Shown in pieces: positions 33,516 to 41,721 of a DNA stretch of 64,000 bases. Position 1 is the stretch's first letter, and every line of letters begins with the position of its first letter. Under the pieces are notes generated by a model. It searched no databases. It saw nothing but the letters and a program-made list of their open reading frames with translations, and was not told the origin of the DNA. The position numbers and the translations under genes were made by a program. This stretch comes from Thermoguttaceae bacterium (GTDB lineage Bacteria; Planctomycetota; Planctomycetia; Pirellulales; Thermoguttaceae), in assembly GCA_017434455.1 (NCBI GenBank), contig JAFRFG010000064.1, forward strand, positions 1 to 64,000. The letters run 5' to 3'.

Positions 33516-34451
33516 ATGGCAAATATTTACAAAAGTACATTGGGGCTGATCGGCAATACACCGCTGGTGGAGGTCGTGAATCTGGAAAAGGCACTCGGGC
33601 TGGAGGCGACCTTGCTGGTCAAGCTTGAGTATTTCAACCCCGCCGGCAGCGTTAAAGACCGCATCGCCAAGTCGATGATCGAAGACGCCGAGACGAAGGG
33701 GCTGCTCAAGGAGGGGAGCGTCATCATTGAGCCGACTTCCGGGAACACCGGCATCGGGCTGGCCGCCATCGCGGCGGCGAAGGGGTACCGCATCATTTTG
33801 ACGATGCCCGAGACGATGAGCGTCGAACGGCGGAATATCCTCAAGGCGTATGGCGCCGAGGTGGTTCTTACCGACGGCGCGAAAGGGATGAAGGGGGCCA
33901 TCGCCAAGGCCGAGGAGCTGGCCAAGGAGATCCCGAACAGCTTTATCCCGGGGCAGTTTATCAACCCCGCCAATCCCGCCATCCACAAGGCGACGACCGG
34001 GCCGGAGATTTGGCGCGATACCGACGGCGCGGTCGATATCTTCATCGCGGGTGTCGGCACGGGCGGGACGGTGACCGGCGCGGGCGAGTACCTGAAGTCC
34101 CAGAAGCCGTCGGTCAAGGTCGTAGCGGTCGAGCCGTCCGATTCTCCCGTACTCTCCGAGGGGCACGCGGGGCCGCATAAGATACAGGGGATCGGCGCGG
34201 GCTTCGTCCCCGAGGTGCTGAACACCGATGTCTACGACCAGGTGTTCCCCGTGCGCAGCGAGGACTCCTTCGCCGCGGCGAAGCTGCTGGCCAAGAAAGA
34301 AGGTATTTCGGTCGGCATCTCCTCCGGCGCGGCGCTGCACGCCGCCGTCGAGCTGGCGAAACTCCCCGAGAATAAGGGAAAGGTAATCGTCGCCCTGCTT
34401 CCCGACAGCGGCGATCGCTATTACTCCACCCCGCTGTTTACGGAAGGTTAA
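33516..34451 (+). CDS. cysK: Cysteine synthase (O-acetylserine sulfhydrylase)
   Basis: The 311-residue protein has the PLP lysine K47 in NPAGSVKDR, the substrate loop TSGNTG at 74-79, and the PLP-phosphate loop [20 protein letters not shown] near the C-terminus also fits CysK. It forms cysteine from O-acetylserine and sulfide. A strong AAAGGAGG box precedes the ATG. With metY it gives the cell direct sulfide capture into both cysteine and homocysteine, probably under the divergent Rrf2 regulator. No serine acetyltransferase or sulfate-reduction gene is in the window, which suggests sulfide may be taken directly from the environment. The transcript ends at a strong terminator 40 bases downstream. 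Confidence 0.96.
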   Translation: MANIYKSTLGLIGNTPLVEVVNLEKALGLEATLLVKLEYFNPAGSVKDRIAKSMIEDAETKGLLKEGSVIIEPTSGNTGIGLAAIAAAKGYRIILTMPETMSVERRNILKAYGAEVVLTDGAKGMKGAIAKAEELAKEIPNSFIPGQFINPANPAIHKATTGPEIWRDTDGAVDIFIAGVGTGGTVTGAGEYLKSQKPSVKVVAVEPSDSPVLSEGHAGPHKIQGIGAGFVPEVLNTDVYDQVFPVRSEDSFAAAKLLAKKEGISVGISSGAALHAAVELAKLPENKGKVIVALLPDSGDRYYSTPLFTEG

Positions 34452-34491
34452 CGGCGCGCGAAGCCGGGTGTTTTTTCCCGGCCGACACCAT

Positions 34492-34523
34492 AAAAAAAGC
34501 CCCCATGAAAGGGGGCTTTTTTT
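34492..34523. terminator. Bidirectional terminator between cysK and Gfo/Idh/MocA protein A
   Basis: Perfect 13-bp arms (34492-34504 and 34511-34523), AAAAAAAGCCCCC and its complement, enclose a 6-base loop. This gives a U-tract in both directions between convergent genes. Confidence 0.95.
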
Positions 34524-34542
34524 ATGGGAGAAAGGGAACCAA

Positions 34543-36051
34543 TCACACCTCGATCTGATCGTAGCCCTCGCCGTAGACCGGGCAGACCAGGTCGGCGACC
34601 TTCGGGGTCTTCAGATCGGCCAGGTTGGTAACCTTGAGATTCTCGGCGTCCCACTCGATCTTCTCGCCCCACTTGTCGGGCTCCGATGCGGCCCAGACAG
34701 CCAGGTTGGCCAGGAGCATCGTCTCGGTGAGGGGGCCGCCGTGATTCGGGAAGTTCGACCAGCACAGTTCCGGTTTTCCCTGCCAGATGGCGTTGAACCA
34801 CTCGTACTTGTTGCGGGTGTCGTTGTCGGCCGCCTCGTCGCAGACCGGCGCCAGCACGAAGTCGGTCTGATCTTCGGGGATCGCGTCGATCGGATTGCCG
34901 TTCGGGTCACGGAACACGGGGATGCCGTCGCCCTGGCCGCCACAGAGCATCGCGCCCTTGTCGCCGATCACCAGGGAGCTGTTGGTCCAGTCGATTTCCG
35001 GGAACTTGTACTTCTCCAACAGAGCCGGCTCCGGCGCCTGGGAGCTGTCCCACCAGGTGAACTTGATCGGGCCGCGCCAATCGTTGGCCGGGAATTCGAA
35101 CTTGCTGACCGACTTGGCCGGGAAGCTGTCGAAATCGTGACCCGAGGAGATCGCCTGAACGCTGGTCGGGTTGCGAAGGTCGGTCCCCTTGAAGACCATA
35201 TTGACATTGTGGCAGGCCATATCGCCGATGGCGCCGGTGCCGAAGTCCCACCAGCCGCGCCACTGGAAGGCGTGATAGAGCCCCGGCCAGTATTCACGCC
35301 AAGGCGCCACGCCGAGCCACAGCTTCCAGTCGAACTGCTTCGAGGCCTCTTCGATTTGCTTTTTCTTCTCCGCGATCTCGTCGTTGACGATATCTTCGTC
35401 GTCCGGGTTCTCGGCCTTGACCTGGGCGATGAACTTTTCCATCGTCATAGCGCGGTTCGGACCCTGGGCCCAGATCGGGCGGTTCGTCCGGGCGTGAACT
35501 TCGAGGATCTCGCCGATGACCCCGGCGCGCAGCTGGGCGGCGTTCTTGCGGAGCTGATCGCCGGCCGAGCCCTGGTTCCCCATCTGGGTGCAAAGACCGG
35601 TCGCGCGGGCGAGATTGCCGAGGTAGCGGGCCTCGCCGATGGTACGGGTCAGCGGCTTTTGGGTGTAGCAGTGCTTCCCCGCCTTAAGCGCCATCGCGGT
35701 GATGGGGCAGTGCATATGGTCGGTCGTGCTGATGACGCAGGCGTCGAACTTATCGCCCATATCGGCGAACAGGTCGCGGAAGTCCTCGAAGGTCTTGGCG
35801 CCTTCGTACTGCTGGGCGGCGCCGGCCAGGGTTCCGCGGTCGATATCGCACAGGGCGACCACCTTGCCGAACTTGGAAGCTTGGGAGATATCTCCGCCCC
35901 CCTTGCCGCCGATGCCGATCCCGGCGACCGCGACATCTTCCAGGGCATTGGCGCGGGCGCGTTTCATCTGATTTCCGAAGCCAACCATATATCCGGCGCC
36001 GGCGACGGTGGCGGTCTTCAGAAAGGTACGTCTCGATTGATTCGTTTTCAT
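34543..36051 (-). CDS. Tat-exported Gfo/Idh/MocA-family oxidoreductase A
   Basis: The protein has 502 residues with Tat signal QSRRTFLKTATVAGAG at 6-20. The dinucleotide fold AGIGIGGKGG is at 43-52 and ALCDID at 66-71. The conserved catalytic EKP lysine appears as QKP (131-133) in YTQKPLTRTIGEAR. A large planctomycete-type C-terminal domain carries WWDFGTGAIGDMACH and GKPELCWSNFPNHGGPLTE. Members oxidise or rearrange sugars and polyols with tightly bound NAD(P); the substrate is unknown, and exported members are thought to act on sugars from polymers. AGAGG stands 8 bases before the ATG. A strong terminator follows. It is a close paralogue of the next gene (36283-37779). Confidence 0.9.
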   Translation of the reverse strand: MKTNQSRRTFLKTATVAGAGYMVGFGNQMKRARANALEDVAVAGIGIGGKGGGDISQASKFGKVVALCDIDRGTLAGAAQQYEGAKTFEDFRDLFADMGDKFDACVISTTDHMHCPITAMALKAGKHCYTQKPLTRTIGEARYLGNLARATGLCTQMGNQGSAGDQLRKNAAQLRAGVIGEILEVHARTNRPIWAQGPNRAMTMEKFIAQVKAENPDDEDIVNDEIAEKKKQIEEASKQFDWKLWLGVAPWREYWPGLYHAFQWRGWWDFGTGAIGDMACHNVNMVFKGTDLRNPTSVQAISSGHDFDSFPAKSVSKFEFPANDWRGPIKFTWWDSSQAPEPALLEKYKFPEIDWTNSSLVIGDKGAMLCGGQGDGIPVFRDPNGNPIDAIPEDQTDFVLAPVCDEAADNDTRNKYEWFNAIWQGKPELCWSNFPNHGGPLTETMLLANLAVWAASEPDKWGEKIEWDAENLKVTNLADLKTPKVADLVCPVYGEGYDQIEV

Positions 36052-36118
36052 TGCTAAAACCTCTGTTATTGCGGGCTTTTCTTGAAATGGCGGGAAAGGG
36101 CGGCCGGGAAGGCGCCCT

Positions 36119-36187
36119 GTAATCATTACGCTTCTCCCCTCATTTTAAACCGGTTTTTTAGCGATTTCAACACGCCAGTGAGGGGAG
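36119..36187. repeat. Nested palindromes upstream of Gfo/Idh/MocA gene A
   Basis: GTAATCATTAC (36119-36129) and AAACCGGTTT (36147-36156) are self-complementary. 9-bp arms CTCCCCTCA (36134-36142) and TGAGGGGAG (36179-36187) surround the second one. They lie 68-136 bases before the start codon and may be operator sites. Confidence 0.35.
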
Positions 36188-36201
36188 GAAGGGAAATATT
36201 T

Positions 36202-36239
36202 AAAAGAAAACGCGCTCCCCTTGATGAAAGAGGAGCGCG
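36202..36239 (-). terminator. Terminator of Gfo/Idh/MocA gene B
   Basis: CGCGCTCC (36211-36218) and GGAGCGCG (36232-36239) pair. On the reverse strand the stem is followed by TTTTCTTTTA. It lies between the two tandem Gfo/Idh/MocA genes, so they are probably separate transcripts. Confidence 0.75.
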
Positions 36240-36282
36240 CTTTGTTTTCAAACCGCGGAATGAATTACCGGGATCGAATCGA

Positions 36283-37779
36283 TCAGATCTCGATCTGGTC
36301 GTAACCGTCGGCGTACTTCGGACGAACCAGCTCGGCGACACCCGGGGTCTTGAGCGAATCGAGGTTCGTCACGATGAGATTCTCGGCGTCCCACTCGATC
36401 GTCTCGCCGCGCTTGCCGGCTTCGTTGGCGGTCCAAACGGCCAGGTTGCCGAGGAGGATCGTCTCGGTGAGAGGACCGGCGTGATTCGGGAAGTTCGACC
36501 AGCACAGCTCCGGCTTCCCCTCGCGGATCGCGGTGACGAATTCGAGCATATTGCGGGTATCGAAGTTCCCGGAACGCTCGTCGGTCGGGGCGGAACGATA
36601 TTCCAGACCCGGGATCTCGTCCATCGGGTTCCCGTTGTTGTCGACCAGCAGGTAGTTGGCGGCGTAGTCGTCCGGGGAGTAGACGGCGCCCTTCTCGCCG
36701 ACGATGAGCGAACCGCTCTCGGTCGGGTTCTCGATGTGGTACTTCTCGAAGAGGGTCGGATCGGGAAGGACCTTGCAGTCGAGCCAGGTGAAGTTGACCG
36801 GGCCGCGCCAATCGTTGGCCGGGAAGTCGAACCAAATCTTGCAGCCGGCCGGGAAGCTGTTGAAGTCGTGGCCGGTGCTTTCGGCGACGACGCGGGTCGG
36901 GTTCTTCAGCTCGCAGGCGCCGTACGGCATGTTGGCGGTATGGCAGGCCATGTCGCCGAGCGAACCGGAACCGAAGTCCCACCAGCCGCGCCACTGGAAC
37001 GAGTGGTAGATACCGGGCCAGAATTCACGCTTCGGGGCGGTCCCGAGCCACAGATCCCAATCGAGGATCTCGAGGGCTTCGGCGATTTGCTTTTTCTTCT
37101 CTTCGATCTCGTCGTTGACGACTTCCTCGTCGTCCGGGTTCTCGGCCTTGACCTGGGCGATGAACTTTTCCATCGTCATATCGCGGTTCGGACCCTGGGC
37201 CCAGACCGGACGGTTCGTCCAGACATAGACGTCTTTGATCTCGCCGATCACGCCGTGCTTGACCTGGGTGACGATGTTGCGCATCGAGTCGAACGAGGAG
37301 CCCTGGTTCCCCATCTGGGTGCAGACGCCGTACTTCTTGGCCAGGTTGCCGAGGTAACGGGCCTCGCCGATGGTACGGGTCAGCGGCTTTTGGGTGTAGC
37401 AGTGCTTGCCGGCCTTGATCGCCATGGCGGTGATGCAGGTGTGCATGTGGTCCGGCGTACTGATGGTGCAGGCGTCGAACTTGTCGCCCATGGTGTCGAA
37501 AGCTTCGCGGAAATCGACGAACGCCTTCGCGTCTTTGTAGACTTCCTGAGCGCCGGCCAGGGTGTTCTTGTCGACATCGCAGACCACGACGGTGTTGCAG
37601 TAGCACGCGGCGTTGGCGGTATCGCTGCCGCCCTTGCCGCCGACACCGAAGTCAGCCACGGCGATCCCTTCCAGCGCGCTGGCGCGGGCCGGGCGAGCCG
37701 TGTTGCCGGCGGCCACGAGGAAACCGGCACCGGCGATGGTTGAGGTTTTCAGAAAGTCACGGCGGGTTGTCTTACGCAT
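36283..37779 (-). CDS. Tat-exported Gfo/Idh/MocA-family oxidoreductase B
   Basis: The protein has 498 residues with a Tat signal at the extreme N-terminus (TRRDFLKTSTIAGAG). It has the same layout as its neighbour A: a degenerate dinucleotide motif ADFGVGGKGG, VVCDVDK, YTQKPLTRTIGEAR, then WWDFGSGSLGDMACH and GKPELCWSNFPNHAGPLTE. The sequences are strikingly alike in blocks and diverged between them. AAGGGAGA about 6 bases before the ATG is a good RBS. Three 21-bp-phased direct repeats lie 69-126 bases upstream, suggesting control by a specific regulator, perhaps sensing the sugar it oxidises. Substrate unknown. Flanked by terminators on both sides, it looks monocistronic. Confidence 0.9.
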   Translation of the reverse strand: MRKTTRRDFLKTSTIAGAGFLVAAGNTARPARASALEGIAVADFGVGGKGGSDTANAACYCNTVVVCDVDKNTLAGAQEVYKDAKAFVDFREAFDTMGDKFDACTISTPDHMHTCITAMAIKAGKHCYTQKPLTRTIGEARYLGNLAKKYGVCTQMGNQGSSFDSMRNIVTQVKHGVIGEIKDVYVWTNRPVWAQGPNRDMTMEKFIAQVKAENPDDEEVVNDEIEEKKKQIAEALEILDWDLWLGTAPKREFWPGIYHSFQWRGWWDFGSGSLGDMACHTANMPYGACELKNPTRVVAESTGHDFNSFPAGCKIWFDFPANDWRGPVNFTWLDCKVLPDPTLFEKYHIENPTESGSLIVGEKGAVYSPDDYAANYLLVDNNGNPMDEIPGLEYRSAPTDERSGNFDTRNMLEFVTAIREGKPELCWSNFPNHAGPLTETILLGNLAVWTANEAGKRGETIEWDAENLIVTNLDSLKTPGVAELVRPKYADGYDQIEI

Positions 37780-37847
37780 AGATTCTCCCTTATGGTATGG
37801 TGAATTTAAACCGATCGCCCCGATGGGAAACCGGCCATCAATACAAA

Positions 37848-37905
37848 TTCGGTTACTGTCTGTGTGGGTTCGGTAACTGTCTATTTTAACTCGATTACCG
37901 TCTAT
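37848..37905 (-). promoter_or_regulatory. Three direct repeats at exactly 21-bp spacing (candidate activator or repressor sites)
   Basis: Forward-strand copies: TTCGGTTACTGTCTGT (37848-37863), TTCGGTAACTGTCTAT (37869-37884) and CTCGATTACCGTCTAT (37890-37905). Copies 1 and 2 match at 14 of 16 positions, and copy 3 matches either at 12. The 21-bp period equals two helical turns, so all sites face the same side. They lie between the helicase terminator and the start of Gfo/Idh/MocA gene B. Confidence 0.7.
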
Positions 37906-37908
37906 TCT

Positions 37909-37942
37909 AAAAAAAACGGTTTCGTTTTTCCAGTCAAAACCG
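37909..37942 (-). terminator. Terminator of the ROK-helicase unit
   Basis: CGGTTT (37917-37922) and AAACCG (37937-37942) pair on the reverse strand around a 14-base loop. They are followed by eight T residues (37909-37916). It stands 28-61 bases past the helicase stop and abuts the 21-bp repeats. Confidence 0.7.
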
Positions 37943-37969
37943 AGAGAATTTTCGTTTTTTTCAAAATTT

Positions 37970-40588
37970 TCAAACGCCCCCCTCGCTTCGCGCCGCCGCC
38001 TGGAGCGTCTCCTCGGTACTGAGCGGGTCGACCGCGCGGCAGCAGTCGGTGAGCATTGTCACCATTGAGGATATCTCCAGGTCCCACTGCGCCGGGGCGA
38101 CCCCGGCGGGGATCAGCGGCCGGAACTCCTCCAGCAGCAGGAGCAGCCGCAGCAGGTGACGGAAGATCATCCCCTCCTGTTTCTGGATTTGGGAGGCGAC
38201 GATGAACTTGTTGAAATCGCCGTTAAAGCGCAGAAGAATCTCTCCCGCGGCCCAGACCGGGGTGATCTTCACCGCCACGCCGGGATACTCCCAGTCGAAG
38301 AGGCGAAGGAGTTTGTCGGCCAGCGGCAGCAGGTAGGTGCGCTCCTCGAACTGGCCGAAGCGGCGGCGCATTTCGCGCTCTTCCTCCAGCTGCTCGGCGG
38401 TCTTGGGAACCAGCTCGTCGATCGAGGCCAGCCCCAGATCGAGCAGTTTCTGATCGAGGAACCCGCGGGCCAGGGGACCGGGGGGAAGCTCGTTGTGGTT
38501 CGGGACACGTACATCGCGGGCGACGGTTCCCGGCATCTCCAGGAGGGACTCGAAGATCTGGATCCGTTCGGCGCGATCGGCCATGCCGAGATGCTCCAGC
38601 AGAAACGCCCCGTAGACCGGATTGACGGCGCGCAGTTTCGTCAGCACCGCCATCTTCTCGGTCGGGTAGGCGCTTTTGGCCCGGTACGGTTCGGCCTCCT
38701 CGGCGGGCTTCGGCGGCTTTTGTTCTTTGGTCTGGTCGGGGGGGCTATCGCTCTTAGTGCCGCCGAAAACAAGTGAGCCGACACTGTCAAAGTCGTCCCA
38801 GCTTTCGATCTTCACGGCGTCGAAAATCCCGGCGTCGAACGGCTGCGCGGCCCGCCGCCGCTTTTCTTCCTGCCGCTCCTGTTCCTTGACCGCCTGCCGC
38901 GACGCTTCGGTCGGTTCGATCCCGTAGTCGACCGGATTGGGATCGAGCCGGATGAATCCCCCGCGCCAAAGGGTGATCAGCATCGGGTCGAGCGCCTTGG
39001 CCGCGGCGGCCAGCCGCTTGGCCCCCATCAGCCGGCGGCTGGCCAGACGGCGGATCGGTTCGACGTCGGAATTCTTCTCGATCATGTGGGCCAGCAGCCG
39101 CCAGGGAAGGGGACCGTGGCTGGCCAGCGACCCGGGGGACATCGTCTGGAGCTTTTGGAACTGCTGCTCGGTCCAGTACTGCTCCTCGCTGTTGCGCGTC
39201 GGCATCTTCTTTTTGAGCTTTTTCTTCATCTCGCGCAGCTTCGGGTCTTTGGTATCGTCGGGGATCTGGTCGTATTTGGCGCGGAAGCGGGCGATCTTGA
39301 CATCGTCGCTGTGGGCCAGGGCGAAGACATACCCGTGCGTGTCGTACTGCGGCCGGCCGGCGCGGCCGAAGATCTGGTGCGCCGTCGACGACTCGACCAG
39401 CCGCTTGTCGCCGGTGGGGCCTTTCAGCAGGGTCGGCAGCACGACCGAGCGGGCCGGAAGGTTGATCCCCGCGGCGAGCGTCTCGGTGCAGACGGTGATC
39501 GAAAGGAGCTTCCGCTGGAAGAGGTCCTCGACGATCCTGCGGTACTTGGGGAGGACCCCCGCGTGATGGATCCCGACCCCGCGCAGAAGCAGCTGGCGGA
39601 TCTTCGGCCCCGCCCCCTTGCTCCAGTCGTGTTGGTCGAGCTCCGCGGCGATCTGTTTTTGCCGCTCGGCCGAGATAATATCTTTCCCCTTGATCGTATC
39701 GGCGACGGTCCAGCACTGATCGCGGTTGAAACAAAAGACCAGCGCGGGAACCAGGCGCTGGTCGTCACTTCCGGCGTGCATCCGCTCGAGGAACTCCGGC
39801 AGAAGCTCATCGCCGATCCACTGATAGGTGAGCGGGACCTTCCGCTCGTCGCTGGTGACCAGTGTCAGTTTTCGCTCGGCGTTATTGCGCAGCCAGGCGA
39901 TGAAATCGTAGGCGTTCCCGACCGTGGCGGAGATCAGCAGGGTCCGGACATGTTTGGGGAGAAGTTCCAGGGTAAATTCCCAGACGATCCCCCGCTCGGG
40001 GTCGGAGAACTGGTGAAACTCGTCCATCACCACCACGGCGACATCGTCGAACCGGAAGTGGGGCTCTTCGTACTTGGGGGTGATGATCCGCCACCCGGGG
40101 CTGGGGGCCGACTCCCGCGCCGCGGCGCCGGCGTTATGGTCGGCGGGGTTTTTTTCTTTTTGGAACAGATCGGAGCTGAGCAGCCGGTTAAAGAGAATCT
40201 CGGCGACGACGACCAGGATCTTCGCGTCGGGGTTCTCGCGGCGGTTTCCGGTGATCAGGCCGACGTCCGACTCCGAGAAGCCCCAGAGCTTGACCTTCTC
40301 GCGCAGCTCGCGGAACTTCTGTTCGGTCAGCGCGATCAGCGGGGTGGTGTAGTAGGCGCGCTTGCCCGTTTTGAGCGCCTCGTAGAGCCCCGCCTCGGCG
40401 ACGACGGTCTTGCCCATGCCGGTCGGGGCGCAGACCAAGACCCCCTGATCGGAATCGAACCAGGAGAGGATCGCTTCTTCCTGGAACGGATACGGTTCGA
40501 ACGGGAGCGAATCGAGGTACTCCAGCGCGAGGGTCTCCCGATCGGGAACCTCGGCGGAAGGGGGATTGTTTTGGGGGGGAACGGACAT
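37970..40588 (-). CDS. Ski2-like superfamily 2 DEAD/DEAH-box helicase
   Basis: The 872-residue protein has Walker A APTGMGKT at 54-61, motif II DEFH near 188-191, motif III SAT (LLISATVGN), and motifs IV-VI with AGINLPARSVVLPTL and QIFGRAGRPQYD. These are the Ski2/Mtr4-type helicase hallmarks. A long insert with KKKLKKK and a mixed-charge linker (about 590-640) precede a C-terminal helical region comparable to DSHCT domains. Eukaryotic relatives feed RNA to the exosome; bacterial relatives are little studied and may act on RNA or DNA. The start is 25 bases after the ROK gene stop, so they form an operon. No exonuclease partner is adjacent. Confidence 0.88.
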   Translation of the reverse strand: MSVPPQNNPPSAEVPDRETLALEYLDSLPFEPYPFQEEAILSWFDSDQGVLVCAPTGMGKTVVAEAGLYEALKTGKRAYYTTPLIALTEQKFRELREKVKLWGFSESDVGLITGNRRENPDAKILVVVAEILFNRLLSSDLFQKEKNPADHNAGAAARESAPSPGWRIITPKYEEPHFRFDDVAVVVMDEFHQFSDPERGIVWEFTLELLPKHVRTLLISATVGNAYDFIAWLRNNAERKLTLVTSDERKVPLTYQWIGDELLPEFLERMHAGSDDQRLVPALVFCFNRDQCWTVADTIKGKDIISAERQKQIAAELDQHDWSKGAGPKIRQLLLRGVGIHHAGVLPKYRRIVEDLFQRKLLSITVCTETLAAGINLPARSVVLPTLLKGPTGDKRLVESSTAHQIFGRAGRPQYDTHGYVFALAHSDDVKIARFRAKYDQIPDDTKDPKLREMKKKLKKKMPTRNSEEQYWTEQQFQKLQTMSPGSLASHGPLPWRLLAHMIEKNSDVEPIRRLASRRLMGAKRLAAAAKALDPMLITLWRGGFIRLDPNPVDYGIEPTEASRQAVKEQERQEEKRRRAAQPFDAGIFDAVKIESWDDFDSVGSLVFGGTKSDSPPDQTKEQKPPKPAEEAEPYRAKSAYPTEKMAVLTKLRAVNPVYGAFLLEHLGMADRAERIQIFESLLEMPGTVARDVRVPNHNELPPGPLARGFLDQKLLDLGLASIDELVPKTAEQLEEEREMRRRFGQFEERTYLLPLADKLLRLFDWEYPGVAVKITPVWAAGEILLRFNGDFNKFIVASQIQKQEGMIFRHLLRLLLLLEEFRPLIPAGVAPAQWDLEISSMVTMLTDCCRAVDPLSTEETLQAAARSEGGV

Positions 40589-40613
40589 GGCACCGCGTGA
40601 GTTAACGAGAAAT

Positions 40614-41654
40614 TTACCGGAGCAGGTCCTGACGAAACGCCCCGCGCGCGTCGCACAGAAGGGAAGCGGCGGCGTACAGTCCGGCCTCGTAGCCGAGCCC
40701 CGTCTTGACGATCTTCAGCGTCTTATTGACACTGCCGAAGAGCTGATCGTAAAAGGTGCGGGTCATCTCCGGCTCCAAAAGATCAAACGCCCCGGAGACC
40801 CCGCCCCCGACGACGATCCTTTCGGGGTTGACGATATTGGCCGCCATCGCCGCGGCCCGGCCGATGTAGTGCCCCGAGGTATCGAAGACCTCTTTGGCGA
40901 GCGGATCACCGGCGCGGGCCAGCTCGGCGATCCGCTTGGCGTCCAGGCGCGCGTCGTCGGGGAGGCCCTCTTTTTTCCTGTAGTCGGCCACGCGCCGGAG
41001 GGTGGCCGAATCGGCCCGCGCCTCCAGCCACTGGGCGAAGCGCCGGGCGATCGCCGGACCGGCCGCCTCGGCCTCGAGGCAGCCGCGGCCGCCGCAGCCG
41101 CACTTTGCGCCGTTTTCGACGATTTTGACATGCCCGATCTCCGCGGCGCCGCCGAACGGGCCGGGGTAGACCTTTCCGCCTAAGACCAGACCGCCGCCGA
41201 TCCCGTTGCTGACGGTGATCCAAAGAAAGTAATCAACGTCTTTGCAGGCGCCAAAGATTTTCTCGGCCCAGGCGCAGGCGTTGACGTCGTTTTCGACGGC
41301 GACCGGCTTGCCGTAGCGCTCTTTGAGGATCTTGGCGATGGGGAAATCGCCGATCCCCGAGAAAGGGGCGTAGACCCACATCCCTTTTTGCGGATCGGCC
41401 AATCCGGGGATCAAAGCCCCGATACCCAATAACTCGCCGATCTCGGCGCCGGTATCGCGCAGCGTCTCGGCGACCGCGCTTTCGATCGCCGCGAGAACCC
41501 CCTCCCGGCCGCAGTCGCGCGAGAGCGGGCGGTGGGCGACCCCCCACAGCCGGGGCTGCGCCGCGGCGCGGCGCGAAACCAGCGCGGTCAAGAGCTTAGA
41601 GCCGCCGATATCGATGGCCAGAAACGTTTCGGCCCGGCTGAGGTCGTTCGACAT
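40614..41654 (-). CDS. ROK-family sugar kinase (glucokinase-like)
   Basis: The 346-residue protein has the ATP-binding DIGGSK at 15-20, ENDVNACAWAE (sugar-binding and catalytic Asp), GIGGGLVLGGKVYPG, and the ROK zinc motif GHVKIV...CGCGGRGCLE near 175-192 (His and three Cys ligands). No N-terminal helix-turn-helix is present, so it is a kinase and not a ROK repressor. It phosphorylates a hexose such as glucose, or an amino sugar; the exact sugar is unknown. GlgB at 54 kb and the secreted glycosidases provide possible sources of substrate. It follows a terminator and precedes the helicase by 25 bases; the functional link between the two is unclear. Confidence 0.92.
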   Translation of the reverse strand: MSNDLSRAETFLAIDIGGSKLLTALVSRRAAAQPRLWGVAHRPLSRDCGREGVLAAIESAVAETLRDTGAEIGELLGIGALIPGLADPQKGMWVYAPFSGIGDFPIAKILKERYGKPVAVENDVNACAWAEKIFGACKDVDYFLWITVSNGIGGGLVLGGKVYPGPFGGAAEIGHVKIVENGAKCGCGGRGCLEAEAAGPAIARRFAQWLEARADSATLRRVADYRKKEGLPDDARLDAKRIAELARAGDPLAKEVFDTSGHYIGRAAAMAANIVNPERIVVGGGVSGAFDLLEPEMTRTFYDQLFGSVNKTLKIVKTGLGYEAGLYAAASLLCDARGAFRQDLLR

Positions 41655-41671
41655 AGAGCGCTTCTTTCTAA

Positions 41672-41704
41672 GAAAAAATTTTCCCCCCGCGCGGCGGGGG
41701 GAAA
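41672..41704 (-). terminator. Terminator of the secreted protease gene
   Basis: CCCCCCGC (41683-41690) and GCGGGGGG (41694-41701) pair around a 3-base loop. On the reverse strand AAAATTTTTTCTT follows. It separates the protease gene from the ROK gene. Confidence 0.85.
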
Positions 41705-41721
41705 GAAAATGGGCAGGGCAA

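Noticed and set aside
34468-37743. Two long forward frames (529 and 553 codons) opposite the Gfo/Idh/MocA pair
   Set aside because: Mirror images of two paralogous genes, so their mutual similarity is a by-product and not evidence for coding.
37848-37905. CRISPR array
   Set aside because: Only three imperfect 16-bp units with 5-bp gaps; no spacers and no cas genes.
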